From Sphingobacterium spiritivorum (lineage in GTDB: Bacteria > Bacteroidota > Bacteroidia > Sphingobacteriales > Sphingobacteriaceae), in the NCBI RefSeq assembly GCF_016724845.1, contig NZ_CP068082.1:3844001-3908000 (forward strand): a DNA stretch of 64,000 nt, written 5' to 3'. The notes beneath the pieces were generated by a model that was not told the origin of the DNA, did no database searches, and saw nothing but the letters and a program-made list of their open reading frames with translations. Positions 36,589 through 45,964 of the stretch are shown here, piece after piece. Numbering within the stretch: the first letter of the stretch is position 1; every line of letters begins with the position of its first letter. A program made the translations under genes and the position numbers.

Positions 36589-38364
36589 CTAAATATTTAA
36601 AAAATTGTCAATGCCCATGACCAACATGTCATTAATGGCTTCGTTGAATAATGTCATCTCGGTATCACTGACCGGATATTTACCAAGAAGCAGTGATTGT
36701 ACATACAGGATATGAACAATAGACCGGATCATATAATCGTCTTTCAGGGAGAGAAGATTAGCAATCAGCTTATTATTACCGTTAAGACACAATAAGGGTT
36801 TATTTTCATTCTTTTTGGCGGCGAATGAGCCTAAAATATCATTTAGCGGATTCGCTGCTGATTTTTTGACTGATGACGACTTGATTGCATCCGTTCCGGT
36901 GATATAAAGTGCCGGAATATCTTCCGGTGCATAAGCTTTTATCAGCACCTCACAGTTTTGAGGCTTCAGTACATCATTAGCCTTATCTATAAAGGTTACA
37001 TAAGCTATTTCCTGCTCGGGTGATAAATCCCGGAAACGCGCCATGATATCTTGTGGTGTGATCTCCTTTACCTGAATGGATGTATCAATGTACTGTGCTT
37101 TTTTCAACAATTCTTCCTCAAAGGTATAGGCTGCATTGATCACCAGTATTCCCTGTGATTCTGCAATTCTGCGCATTTGCTTGAAATCATCAATGTTGGG
37201 TGTGTAATAAATACAATCCTGATAATTTTTGATATTCTTAAAGTTCCGGAATCCTTTATTTGTCTCAAAAGGCAGGTCATCGAGGAATACCCGGAGCATA
37301 TCATTATCTTCTGCAGCTATAGCCTTGATATGCAGATAATGAGTATTGATCAGACCGTTGTATACCTTATTATCTATTGTACGTATATTCCGGAGGTAGT
37401 CTTTGATCGCTTCAGCTATTTCTTTTTGAGTTGCTTTCAGGCTTTCATTTGCCATTAATGATTCACGTGATGCTGTAGCCTGCAACTGATTGCTGTTGAT
37501 AATACAACGGATGAAAAATGCCCATCGCGGTAACAGCCTGCAGTCGTCATCACTCAAAAACATTCTTTTGAGATACAATTTGTGTTGCTGCCGATTCGAA
37601 AACTGTGCTTTATGAGGCAGTATATAAGCTATAGCCTTTACTCCTCCGGAGGGAGCTTCGATACGGAAAGCATCAATAAAGTTGGTATGAAAGGTTTTCT
37701 TTCCTATTTCGAGCAATTCCTCTTTGCTGATATCATGTTCCATCCATTTTCCGGCAGCAGGATTGATCAGTAATTCCTGATCGCCTTCTATGCAGGTAAT
37801 AGGAATAGGGAGCAGGTCCCCGTAGTAGCTGAGATTTTGTTCAAGAGAGGAAAAAGCAAAAAGATGCATCCATTCCTTTTTTGGTGTCAACAGCACGCGT
37901 GTTCCAATGGCTCTTGGTTCAGCGATATGTTCAATTTCGTAAGTTCCGTTTGCGTGTCCGGTCCAGCGAATTGCCTGTTCGCTCATAGCAGAGCGGGTTT
38001 CCAGCACGATCTCATTACTGACCACAAAACAAGAAAGGAGACCAATACCAAATTTTCCAATAAAATCCTGAGCATCGATGCTGTCCCTTTTGGAACTCTC
38101 TCCGATCACGGCTATAAACTTATGAATTTCGGCTTCGGTCAGTCCGATGCCGTTATCCTCGAATATCATCTTTTTGTCTTCCAGACGGACCGTGATTTTT
38201 CCCTGATGCGATTCATCCAGATTTTGAAATGCTGTGATCGCATCTACTGCATTCTGGAGTAATTCACGCACAAAAGTATTCGGATTACTGTACAGGTGCT
38301 CTGAAAGGAGCGAAATCATCCCTTTCAGATTGACCTGGAAAATATATGACTCTTTTTTTTCCAT
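36589..38364 (-). CDS. Divergent HSP90-family chaperone ATPase
   Basis: This 591-residue protein has all three HSP90 parts. The N-terminal GHKL ATPase shows FVRELLQNAVDAI (31-43), DNGIGL (70-75) and IGKFGIGLLSCF (102-113). The middle domain keeps the catalytic-arginine segment TASRESL, after YLKRMFLSDDDCRLLPRW. The C-terminal dimerisation region resembles HtpG (NNKLIANLL, ILYVQSLLLGKYP). It is shorter and divergent from canonical HtpG, lacks the charged linker, and ends GIDNFLNI rather than in a MEEVD-like TPR-binding tail. It sits between a Sel1-repeat gene (3 bp upstream) and a TPR-like gene (11 bp downstream). It is probably a dedicated chaperone working with those partners. Confidence 0.88.
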   Translation of the reverse strand: MEKKESYIFQVNLKGMISLLSEHLYSNPNTFVRELLQNAVDAITAFQNLDESHQGKITVRLEDKKMIFEDNGIGLTEAEIHKFIAVIGESSKRDSIDAQDFIGKFGIGLLSCFVVSNEIVLETRSAMSEQAIRWTGHANGTYEIEHIAEPRAIGTRVLLTPKKEWMHLFAFSSLEQNLSYYGDLLPIPITCIEGDQELLINPAAGKWMEHDISKEELLEIGKKTFHTNFIDAFRIEAPSGGVKAIAYILPHKAQFSNRQQHKLYLKRMFLSDDDCRLLPRWAFFIRCIINSNQLQATASRESLMANESLKATQKEIAEAIKDYLRNIRTIDNKVYNGLINTHYLHIKAIAAEDNDMLRVFLDDLPFETNKGFRNFKNIKNYQDCIYYTPNIDDFKQMRRIAESQGILVINAAYTFEEELLKKAQYIDTSIQVKEITPQDIMARFRDLSPEQEIAYVTFIDKANDVLKPQNCEVLIKAYAPEDIPALYITGTDAIKSSSVKKSAANPLNDILGSFAAKKNENKPLLCLNGNNKLIANLLSLKDDYMIRSIVHILYVQSLLLGKYPVSDTEMTLFNEAINDMLVMGIDNFLNI

Positions 38365-38367
38365 GAA

Positions 38368-40854
38368 TTATCTTTTTGACTTTCTGACTATTTTTTCGGC
38401 TTTTTCATGCCCGTTTTCTGCTGCCAGCTCATACCAGTACATGGTCTGCTCTTCGCTTTCTTCCACACCGTCACCCATCAGGTAACAGTTGCCCAGTTCG
38501 AATTGTGCAGCAGCATGGTTTTGTTCTGCAGCCTGGCGGATCAGTTTAATACCTTCTTCTTTATTCACGGCAACGCCATTTCCTTTCAACAGTAATAGAC
38601 CTGCATTAAATTGTGAAGGGATATCACCATAATTAGCCGCCGTTGCAAACCAATGATACGCCTGACTTTCATTTTTACGGGTGCCTGTACCGCTTAAGTA
38701 GCATTTACCAAGTCTGTACATCGCATTTTTGTTGTTTTTGTTGGCGGCTATTTCATAGTATTTAAATGCTTCAGAAGCGTTGGCTTCTGTGCCAAGTCCG
38801 TATTCATAACAAATACCGAGTCCATCAGATATGACTTCATAATTGTTATAAGCTTCCAGGTATAGGGACAATGCTTTCTCATATTCATTGAGCTGATCAT
38901 AATCATATAGATAATAATCTCCAAGTTCAAGGAAAGCATAAGGCTGATTGTTTTCTTTAGCTTTATTAAGCCATATGAGGGCCTGTTCCGTATCAGCCAA
39001 TATAGGTTCGCCCAGACTGCCGTGCATCAGATATGAGCCCGTCTTGTATTGCGCAAACGGATAATTCATTTCTGCAGCCTCCTTCATAAGGTCGAATGTT
39101 TTCTGTGCATCAAAACTGACTCCAAATTCATAGTCATAGCACATTGCCAATTCGACCATTCCTTTAGGAAGTCCTGCGTCGGCAGCTTTCTGAAAGTATG
39201 CAACAGCAAGATCCGGATTCTGTTCATGTACAATTCCATACCGGTAACACCGCCCCATTTCGTAGATACAATTGATCTCCTGCAGTTCAGCGCCTTTTTC
39301 ATACATACGTACCGCCTCCTGCTGATCAGTCTCACCGTCTGTATGGTAACCAAACTCCAGATACTGACCTCTTATATAACAGGCGTATCCATACCCGCCA
39401 TTGGTTTCTGAAGCGAGAGTGAATAGTTCAAAAGCCTTTGCGTAATCTTTGTCAAGTGTGCCATCTTCATACATGAAAGCAAGTTCGGTTATACAATAGG
39501 GATTACCCTGTTCCAATCCTTTTTCAAAATATTTTCTGGCTTTTTCATTGTCAACTTCTGTCCCAATACCGTAACGGTGCAGTCTGCCGGCATTGTTATT
39601 TCCGTAGAAATGATTCAGCTCAGCCGCTTTCTCATAGTAGGTGAGTGCTTTATCCGGTTCGGGCGTGCCAGTTGCAGTCATTCCGAGTTCATGCAGGTAT
39701 CCGAGACGGTAATAGGCATATGCGTTTTGATTAGCTTCAGTTGCCCTTTCAAAATATAACTGTGCTTTTGCTACATCTTTAGGGACGATCTGATCCTCCA
39801 AATATATTTCAGCTTTCTCTACCAATGCATCCGACAGCTTTTGTTCGCATGCCTGATCCAGGTATTCCAGACCTCTTTTTGTATCCTTGTAAGCTTCAAC
39901 ATGAAGGTATATCAATGCAAGACGATAGGTCGAAAATGCATTTCCGTATAGCTGACCGACAGTAAACCATTTTAATGATTTTTCATATTCCTCTTTAGGA
40001 GATTGTTCTTTAGGAAATGCCAGGTGTCCTAAATTATTCATAGCGTCGATATTTCCTCTGACTGAAGCCTCTTCCAGCAGATTCATGGATTCTTGAGGGC
40101 TGTTTTCATAATTAATTAAAGCATATCGGGTCATTGCATAAGCTGATATATAGTTCTCCATGCAATACTTGAATACTTCTTTCGCTTTTTGTGGATCTCC
40201 CTGCCATTCATAGTAACAAGCCTCCAGAATATAGCCGTTCTTGACAATTTTGGTATCTGTGCTTTTTTGCAATTCCTCAAAAAGAGGAGGGATGCTGTCA
40301 AATGCTTTTTTATCCAGATACATATAGCCGCGGTACAATTTGCCCCATTCGCTGTTGTCTTCTTCCAGTATGCGGGTAGCTTCTTCTTTATCCTGGCGGG
40401 TCAGATAGTCATAATACAGGAAATAAGCATATACGGACCTTCCTATGGCCGCTCCGTGATGAGTAGCTGCAAGCAGGTATTCTTCTACTTTGGCTTTGTC
40501 CTGGAAGCTCTTGCGGGCTTCCTGATATTGAAATGCCAGTTGTGCATAAGCTTCCGGCCAGTGAGCAGCCAGATTTTCTAATACTTCATTGATCTTGGTC
40601 CAGTAAAAAATGTAATCTTCATCATTTAGGGAATAAGACGAATGAAAGTCAAGCCCATCATGGAAAAGATTCTCATAAAGTTTGACTACAGCTTCTTTCT
40701 TCAGATTGAAGTAAGCAATGCTTTTTTCTAAAAGAGCCAGGCCTTTGAACCAGTTTTCAGGATGCTGTAAAAATGTGTATTCTGTTTTAAAATTTTCCAA
40801 TGTGGAAACATCAGTTTCAGCAAGTATGCTTTCGTAACGGGAGTTCAAATTCAT
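38368..40854 (-). CDS. Large cytoplasmic Sel1-repeat protein
   Basis: This 828-residue protein has no signal peptide. After a unique helical N-terminus (1-240) it carries a dozen or more Sel1/SLR repeats from about residue 260 to the end, such as ARKYFEKGLEQGNPYCITEL, AVAYFQKAADAGLPKGMVEL, AFKYYEIAANKNNKNAMYRL and YHWFATAANYGDIPSQFNAG. Sel1 solenoids mediate protein-protein contacts. Most bacterial ones are exported, so a cytosolic one is less usual. It is the first gene of the HSP90 cassette, whose members are separated by 3 and 11 bp. A scaffold or client-recognition role is inferred. Confidence 0.88.
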   Translation of the reverse strand: MNLNSRYESILAETDVSTLENFKTEYTFLQHPENWFKGLALLEKSIAYFNLKKEAVVKLYENLFHDGLDFHSSYSLNDEDYIFYWTKINEVLENLAAHWPEAYAQLAFQYQEARKSFQDKAKVEEYLLAATHHGAAIGRSVYAYFLYYDYLTRQDKEEATRILEEDNSEWGKLYRGYMYLDKKAFDSIPPLFEELQKSTDTKIVKNGYILEACYYEWQGDPQKAKEVFKYCMENYISAYAMTRYALINYENSPQESMNLLEEASVRGNIDAMNNLGHLAFPKEQSPKEEYEKSLKWFTVGQLYGNAFSTYRLALIYLHVEAYKDTKRGLEYLDQACEQKLSDALVEKAEIYLEDQIVPKDVAKAQLYFERATEANQNAYAYYRLGYLHELGMTATGTPEPDKALTYYEKAAELNHFYGNNNAGRLHRYGIGTEVDNEKARKYFEKGLEQGNPYCITELAFMYEDGTLDKDYAKAFELFTLASETNGGYGYACYIRGQYLEFGYHTDGETDQQEAVRMYEKGAELQEINCIYEMGRCYRYGIVHEQNPDLAVAYFQKAADAGLPKGMVELAMCYDYEFGVSFDAQKTFDLMKEAAEMNYPFAQYKTGSYLMHGSLGEPILADTEQALIWLNKAKENNQPYAFLELGDYYLYDYDQLNEYEKALSLYLEAYNNYEVISDGLGICYEYGLGTEANASEAFKYYEIAANKNNKNAMYRLGKCYLSGTGTRKNESQAYHWFATAANYGDIPSQFNAGLLLLKGNGVAVNKEEGIKLIRQAAEQNHAAAQFELGNCYLMGDGVEESEEQTMYWYELAAENGHEKAEKIVRKSKR

Positions 40855-40991
40855 GTTTAATTCGATTTTGTCCTAAAATATGGTTTGAATATAATAACGA
40901 TTTGTGTGATCTTTTATTCAAAATAATTAAAATTTTCTTATTTGCCTAAATATTAAGAAAAAAGATATGAATAAAACAGGTGACGGAGTTG

Positions 40992-41026
40992 TTTGAAGAT
41001 TCTTTTAAAAGAAATAAGTAATTTTG
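40992..41026 (+). promoter_or_regulatory. Candidate Bacteroidota housekeeping promoter
   Basis: TTTG at 40992-40995 and TAATTTTG at 41019-41026 are 23 bp apart, fitting the TTTG / TAnnTTTG consensus. The -7 element ends 22 bp before the ATG of the LytS-like gene. Confidence 0.5.
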
Positions 41027-41048
41027 ACCATACAAAATAACAGATCAT

Positions 41049-41660
41049 ATGACCTCGATTTTTAATAAGTTATGGAATCGTACTGCTACCGGTAACAGCG
41101 GGGTGTCAGCTATTGAAAATCAATTGTCGTTTTTAGAATGTCAGGTAGACCGGAAGCTTCTGGATTTATGGGCATCTGCCTGTATAGAAAACAGAGATGA
41201 ATCCTGGCAAATCCGGTTTGCAAAACTGCAGCAGAGCGGTTTGTCACGAGTGTGTTCTCAACCTATATCTGTTATTGATGAAATCAATTATCTGAATGAA
41301 TACTGCTTAGTGTATCAGTATATTAAATCAGAAGAATTGCATGTTAACTTTAAGTCTGATTATACAGATTCAACAGCGCTTATTTATCCTTTTATTTTGA
41401 TATCACTTGTACAGAATGCTATTCATAACGGATATACATCCATGGAAAAATATCCTGTCAAAATAAAAGTATCCGGCTCGGCCAGGCTCCTGATTATGGA
41501 AGTCAGCAACAGAGTAAATCATCGTATTGCCGATCAGCAGGATACCGATAGTATAAGGCTGTTCAGAGAAAGATTGCAATTCCTTTATCCGGATCGTCAT
41601 GATCTCTTATTCAATAGTAACAGTAATACTTTTAAAGCATCACTGACGGTACAGCTTTAG
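41049..41660 (+). CDS. Orphan LytS-like ATPase-domain protein lacking sensor and phosphoacceptor
   Basis: This 203-residue soluble protein follows the plan of the cytoplasmic half of LytS/YehU-type histidine kinases. EINYLNEYCLVYQYIKSEEL matches the helix before the ATPase. PFILISLVQNAIHNGY is an N-box-like motif (usually LVENAIKHG). RLFRERLQFLYP corresponds to the NxxxRL region. The expected histidine-bearing segment (normally NPHFLFN) is replaced by VDRKLLDLWASACIEN, with no His, and the glycine-rich G1/G2 boxes are weak. There is no sensor domain and no response-regulator neighbour. It may be a degenerate kinase used as a binding or ATP-dependent regulator. It is divergent from the HSP90 cassette, and its stop overlaps that of the convergent HAD gene. 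Confidence 0.65.
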   Translation: MTSIFNKLWNRTATGNSGVSAIENQLSFLECQVDRKLLDLWASACIENRDESWQIRFAKLQQSGLSRVCSQPISVIDEINYLNEYCLVYQYIKSEELHVNFKSDYTDSTALIYPFILISLVQNAIHNGYTSMEKYPVKIKVSGSARLLIMEVSNRVNHRIADQQDTDSIRLFRERLQFLYPDRHDLLFNSNSNTFKASLTVQL

Positions 41661-42436
41661 ATGATATTATAATGCTTCAGTGCATTCCAGATACCATTAT
41701 TGTCTACGTCATCCGTGATATAATCTGCTATTGCCTTTACTTCTGGATTTGCATTGCCCATAGCTACACCAATATGTGTATGCGCTAACATGGTGATATC
41801 ATTGCCTCCGTCTCCGAATGACATGGTCTCATGGAGTTCAAGTCCGAAATGTTGTACAAACACATCGATACCTACCTTTTTACTTTGGCCGACAGGGTTG
41901 ACATCCGCAAAAAGAGGAGTCCAGCGGGAAGCTATGGAATTGGGCATTATAGTACGCATAAAGTCTTCTTCTGCTTCCGGTTGAATAAAGATATTGGTCT
42001 GCAGTACGGTCGCTTTATCAAAGTTGTCGTAGTTTCTCTGCATAGGTACGGGCAGATTGAGCTGGTCGTACATCTTTTGTATATCAGGCGTGACATGGAA
42101 GATCGAAATTTCATTTTCAGACATCAGCGAAAAACTAACCGGCTCATTATTCATTGCATAATTGAGCAGAGACTCAATATCTTCCTGTGGAATAGGTTTT
42201 CTAAACAGCACTTCATCATCTTTTGTGACGCAATATCCTCCGTTAAATGTTATAAAGCCATCAAAATTGAGGTATCTGATATGATCTAAGCTGTTGATAG
42301 ATCTACCCGTAGAAATGATTACTTTAATTCCTCTGGATTGTAATTCACGGATAGCTTTTTCGGTAGACTCAGGGACGAGATGTGTTTTGAAACTTAATAG
42401 TGTACCGTCGATATCAAAAAATACTGCTTTGATCAT
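41657..42436 (-). CDS. Cof-type HAD-superfamily phosphatase
   Basis: This 259-residue protein has HAD motif I FFDIDGTLLS (nucleophile D8, acid D10), motif II VIISTGRS, and motif III/IV SFGDGGNDITML, with a C2-type cap between. Cof-type members dephosphorylate sugar phosphates, pyridoxal phosphate or flavin-pathway intermediates; substrate is not determinable here. Its stop codon overlaps the stop of the convergent LytS-like gene by 3-4 bp, and it lies about 60 bp downstream of the SNF2 gene. Confidence 0.9.
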   Translation of the reverse strand: MIKAVFFDIDGTLLSFKTHLVPESTEKAIRELQSRGIKVIISTGRSINSLDHIRYLNFDGFITFNGGYCVTKDDEVLFRKPIPQEDIESLLNYAMNNEPVSFSLMSENEISIFHVTPDIQKMYDQLNLPVPMQRNYDNFDKATVLQTNIFIQPEAEEDFMRTIMPNSIASRWTPLFADVNPVGQSKKVGIDVFVQHFGLELHETMSFGDGGNDITMLAHTHIGVAMGNANPEVKAIADYITDDVDNNGIWNALKHYNII

Positions 42437-42498
42437 GTTGTAAGGGCTGTTCTTATATGCAAATGTAGGTAAAATATTCGGAAGCTAAAGCCGGTTAG

Positions 42499-45400
42499 TT
42501 AGCGCAAGAGGCTGAGCAATTGCTCTTTTGTAAAGTTTTGTAATAGCGGATTTCCTTCTTTTCCGATCAGTGCCGAGGCCAGTTCATTCTTGCTCTGCTG
42601 CATTTTAATCATTTTTTCTTCAACGGTATCTGGGGTAATAAGACGGACAGCTGTAACCGTTTGCTGCTGACCTATGCGGTATGCACGATCTATGGCCTGA
42701 TTCTCTACAGCAGGATTCCACCATGGATCTACCAGATACACAAGGCTGGCTGCTGTCAGATTGAGCCCTGTACCACCAGCTTTGAGTGAGATTAGGAATA
42801 CCCTGTTATCTTCCTGTTGTTGAAAGTTGTGCACGACCTGTTCTCTGTTTTTTGTCTTCCCTGTCAGCATATAGGCATTTATACCTTTTGCGGATAATGC
42901 TTTCTGAATAAGATACAGCATGCTTACAAATTGAGAAAATACAATAATCTTGTGGTAGGCAATGTTATCTTCGATTTGTTCTATAAGTGTTTCTATCTTA
43001 GCTGAATTATCCTCTGTACTTAAATCTTCAGTTTTCAATAATTTGGTCGAATTACAGATTTGCCTCAGTTTGGTCAGCCCTTTCAGAACGTACATCGGGC
43101 TTTTACGAATCTCATCACCTTCAGTAGCAGATATGAATTCCCTGAACTCTTTTTCATAAAGATCATAGATGCGGCGTTGAGCAGGTTTCATCTCACAGTA
43201 GATGATCAGCTCATTCTTTTCCGGCAGCTCTCTGGCAACTTCAGCTTTTGTTCTTCTGAGGATAAAAGGATTGATCTTGTTGTAGAGCATTTCTGTACGC
43301 TTGCGGTCGCTGAATGCATCTATAGGGGTAGTAAAGACATCTTTAAAATATTTTTTACTGCCAAGTAGTCCGGGTGAAGCAAATGATAACTGCGCATACA
43401 GATCCATAGTACTGTTTTCAATCGGCGTACCGGTCATTACTATACGGTTACGTGACTGTAAAAGGCAGGCTGCTTTATAGCGTTGAGAGTTTGGATTTTT
43501 AATCTGTTGAGATTCATCCAGAAATACATAATTAAACCTGAATTTCTTTAGATAGTTGATATCCGTTAGCAGGGTATGATAAGAGATCAGTATCAGTTCG
43601 TATTGATCAAAATCAGTGGTATTTCTGACACGGTCTATACCATCTAATAGTAAATAGGGTATACTGGGTGCAAATTTTTCCAGTTCATGCTGCCAGTTAA
43701 ACAACAGTGTTTTTGGAAGCACAAGCAGGTTGCAGTTCTGAACGGCCTTATCGCGTTGAGAAAGAATAAAAGCAATAATCTGGATAGTCTTGCCTAATCC
43801 CATGTCATCTGCCAGGCAGCCGCCAAAATTGAAATCATCAAGAAAATTGAGCCACTTCAATCCTTCCAGTTGGTAGCTGCGTAATTTTCCGTTAAAATGT
43901 TTAGATACATTTACTTTATTTAAATCTTTGAAATTCTTTGCTTTATTCTTTAATTGTTCAATTTCTTGTTTAGTTGATTCATGTAGCTGAGAGGTCTCGA
44001 AGAGACGATCTATATCATTGAAATTTGTCTTTGCAATCAGCAATTGTTCCTCGTCATTCCATTCGCCTGCCTGAAAATATTCTTTAAACTTTTCCAGCCA
44101 TTCTTCAGGTAATATACCATGTGTGCCGTCATCCAGCAGAACAAATTTGGATTTGTTACGTACAGCCTTTTCCAGATTTTTGGCCGATGCCTTTTTACGG
44201 CCGAAATTTACATTGACATTTACATTGAACCAATTAATTCCGCTTAAAACTTCAATGTTGATATTCGCTTTGAAAGGACTTATAGTATTGTTCTTTAAGG
44301 TGTCAAAACCAATGACCCGTATGCCCTGGCTGTGCCATTCCTCAAATACATTTAAAAACCAGTCTTCATTCAGGAAATGTTTTCGGTGAAGATAGAAATA
44401 CAGAAAAGATTCGTCCAGTTGTTCTTCAAAGTAAGGATGTTGCCGGATCAGCAGACCTGAAAGTGCCGTTTCCCGATCCTGTTGTCGCTCTACAATATAA
44501 CTTTTACCGGATTCATCGATGCCAAAGATCTGCCGTTTGGATCGTACAGGTACTTCCACATCACCATAGCGCATCACAGGCGTGAGTGTTACATATTCCT
44601 GAGATTCGTCCAGATAAATTATAGCTTCAGTATCCGTGTAATAAAGATGTTGATCCAGTTGTTTCTTGCTGGCTCTCGGAATATCGGGATAGCTTATCGA
44701 TACCTGATCAGAGAGCGGATCCAGAATCTGTGTTTTGAAATACTCAAACTTGGATACATGAATCCAAAGCGCATTATTGCGGTTTTTGAATATCTGTATC
44801 AAAGACCTTACTGTCTTATCATGTATAAAGTAAAGAGAATGTTTGACCTGCACAAAATAATCAAACTGTATGTTTACATCACTCAGGGCGATTTCTTCTC
44901 TTCCCACAAGGAGATAGCCTTCCACAGAAAGAAACGATCCTTTTTTACGGATACAGAGTTTACTTTGTACAGAACTCTGTTTCAGGAGCACGGCATTCAG
45001 ACTGGAAGCCAGTATATTTTCCGATAAGGAAGCGTCGTGTACAAATACCTCTAATTGAAAAGGGTTATGTACTACAGCCTCCAGTGCTTTTGGAAGATTA
45101 GGATCTGAAGCATCCTGTGTATTCTGTTCCAATAATCGAATGGCTGTGAAGAACCTGCTTTCTGTAATATCTTTGCATTTCCAGATCTGCTCTGATGTAT
45201 CTACCGGTTTAACCGGATTTTTAAGCTTTCCGTTTTTTGTTATCTCCGATTCAAAAAGCTGAACCTGCAAGTGTTTGTAGAATTTATGCTTTCGGAAGAC
45301 AATAATCAATCGGCCGGTATCTGTATGGTGGGTAGATGGGTTTAAAGTTTCTTTGTTAAATAAATCTATGTTATTCAGTGGAATAAGATGATTATTAAGA

Positions 45401-45858
45401 ACTGACACTTCAATAGTGTTATTTGTGTATCGCAGTTCAAAATACTCTTCCAGAGCATGCTCCTGCTCTATACCGTAAGCCAAAGCTGCTTTGGACAAAA
45501 GTTTTTGATAGCGCATCGGAGAAAAGAAAGTCAGCCAATCTTCCTGACGGATAAAAGTAGCGAAGACCGCTTGCTGGTGTTGGCAGAGACCTTGTTTTTC
45601 TGAACAGGAACAATAGATAGATAATACGGGTTTTGTGTATTTCAGTAGCACTGTCTCTTCGTTTTCGGATAACCTAATACGAAATCTGGCATCATTTACA
45701 GACAGGTGTTCCACCTCAATCAGAATCCCTATATTCGTCGTGCTGTCTATCTCCTGAAAATAGCTGTACCTATCCGTTCGATCCATGTCGATATCTGTAA
45801 TAAGATATTGATGGTAATCGGAATGATAATTTATAAGCTGAGGGTCTTGCTTTGACAT
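42499..45858 (-). CDS. SWIM zinc-finger SNF2-family helicase
   Basis: The start at 45858 (MSKQDPQLINYHSDYHQYL) gives 1119 residues; the frame is open to 45939, but that stretch holds the promoter of the divergent ECF operon. A SWIM-type zinc site (CSCSEKQGLCQH) lies near residue 90. The helicase core occupies the C-terminal half: Walker A DDMGLGKTIQII (about residue 683), DESQ box FLDESQQIKN, motif III MTGTPIENS, and the C-lobe motifs FSQFVSMLYLI, LISLKAGGTGLNLT and DRAYRIGQ. Bacterial relatives are RapA/HepA-like or of unknown role in nucleic-acid remodelling. Cytoplasmic. Confidence 0.92.
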   Translation of the reverse strand: MSKQDPQLINYHSDYHQYLITDIDMDRTDRYSYFQEIDSTTNIGILIEVEHLSVNDARFRIRLSENEETVLLKYTKPVLSIYCSCSEKQGLCQHQQAVFATFIRQEDWLTFFSPMRYQKLLSKAALAYGIEQEHALEEYFELRYTNNTIEVSVLNNHLIPLNNIDLFNKETLNPSTHHTDTGRLIIVFRKHKFYKHLQVQLFESEITKNGKLKNPVKPVDTSEQIWKCKDITESRFFTAIRLLEQNTQDASDPNLPKALEAVVHNPFQLEVFVHDASLSENILASSLNAVLLKQSSVQSKLCIRKKGSFLSVEGYLLVGREEIALSDVNIQFDYFVQVKHSLYFIHDKTVRSLIQIFKNRNNALWIHVSKFEYFKTQILDPLSDQVSISYPDIPRASKKQLDQHLYYTDTEAIIYLDESQEYVTLTPVMRYGDVEVPVRSKRQIFGIDESGKSYIVERQQDRETALSGLLIRQHPYFEEQLDESFLYFYLHRKHFLNEDWFLNVFEEWHSQGIRVIGFDTLKNNTISPFKANINIEVLSGINWFNVNVNVNFGRKKASAKNLEKAVRNKSKFVLLDDGTHGILPEEWLEKFKEYFQAGEWNDEEQLLIAKTNFNDIDRLFETSQLHESTKQEIEQLKNKAKNFKDLNKVNVSKHFNGKLRSYQLEGLKWLNFLDDFNFGGCLADDMGLGKTIQIIAFILSQRDKAVQNCNLLVLPKTLLFNWQHELEKFAPSIPYLLLDGIDRVRNTTDFDQYELILISYHTLLTDINYLKKFRFNYVFLDESQQIKNPNSQRYKAACLLQSRNRIVMTGTPIENSTMDLYAQLSFASPGLLGSKKYFKDVFTTPIDAFSDRKRTEMLYNKINPFILRRTKAEVARELPEKNELIIYCEMKPAQRRIYDLYEKEFREFISATEGDEIRKSPMYVLKGLTKLRQICNSTKLLKTEDLSTEDNSAKIETLIEQIEDNIAYHKIIVFSQFVSMLYLIQKALSAKGINAYMLTGKTKNREQVVHNFQQQEDNRVFLISLKAGGTGLNLTAASLVYLVDPWWNPAVENQAIDRAYRIGQQQTVTAVRLITPDTVEEKMIKMQQSKNELASALIGKEGNPLLQNFTKEQLLSLLR

Positions 45859-45913
45859 ACGAACCAAAGATAATGAGATGTGAGACGCACATAGGAATAA
45901 AAAATAAAAAAAA

Positions 45914-45943
45914 TGTAACCTTTGGAGTTCGGGTTGCATCTTA
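45914..45943 (+). promoter_or_regulatory. Candidate ECF-sigma promoter (TGTAACC - 16 bp - CATCTTA)
   Basis: TGTAACC at 45914-45920 and CATCTTA at 45937-45943, 16 bp apart, resemble the TGTAAC/CGTCT pairs I know from upstream of Bacteroidota ECF operons. The -10-like element ends 22 bp before the DUF6249 start. The consensus is recalled, not computed here. Confidence 0.5.
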
Positions 45944-45964
45944 TGAGCAAAGACTAAAAAAATT

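Noticed and set aside
38368..40854. Repeats in the Sel1 gene considered as a DNA repeat array
   Set aside because: The periodicity is at protein level (about 36 residues) and the DNA copies are divergent; it is a Sel1 solenoid, not a CRISPR or satellite.
35510..40854. Assignment of the HSP90 cassette as a known phage-defence system
   Set aside because: No nuclease, protease, NADase or membrane effector is encoded in the operon, so a defence label would be guesswork.
41831..42289. 152-codon plus-strand frame opposite the HAD phosphatase
   Set aside because: The HAD motifs on the minus strand are intact; the antisense frame is a shadow.
44482..45027. 181-codon plus-strand frame inside the SNF2 gene
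   Set aside because: It lies antisense to a well-supported helicase gene, has no family motif and reads as low-complexity aromatic sequence.
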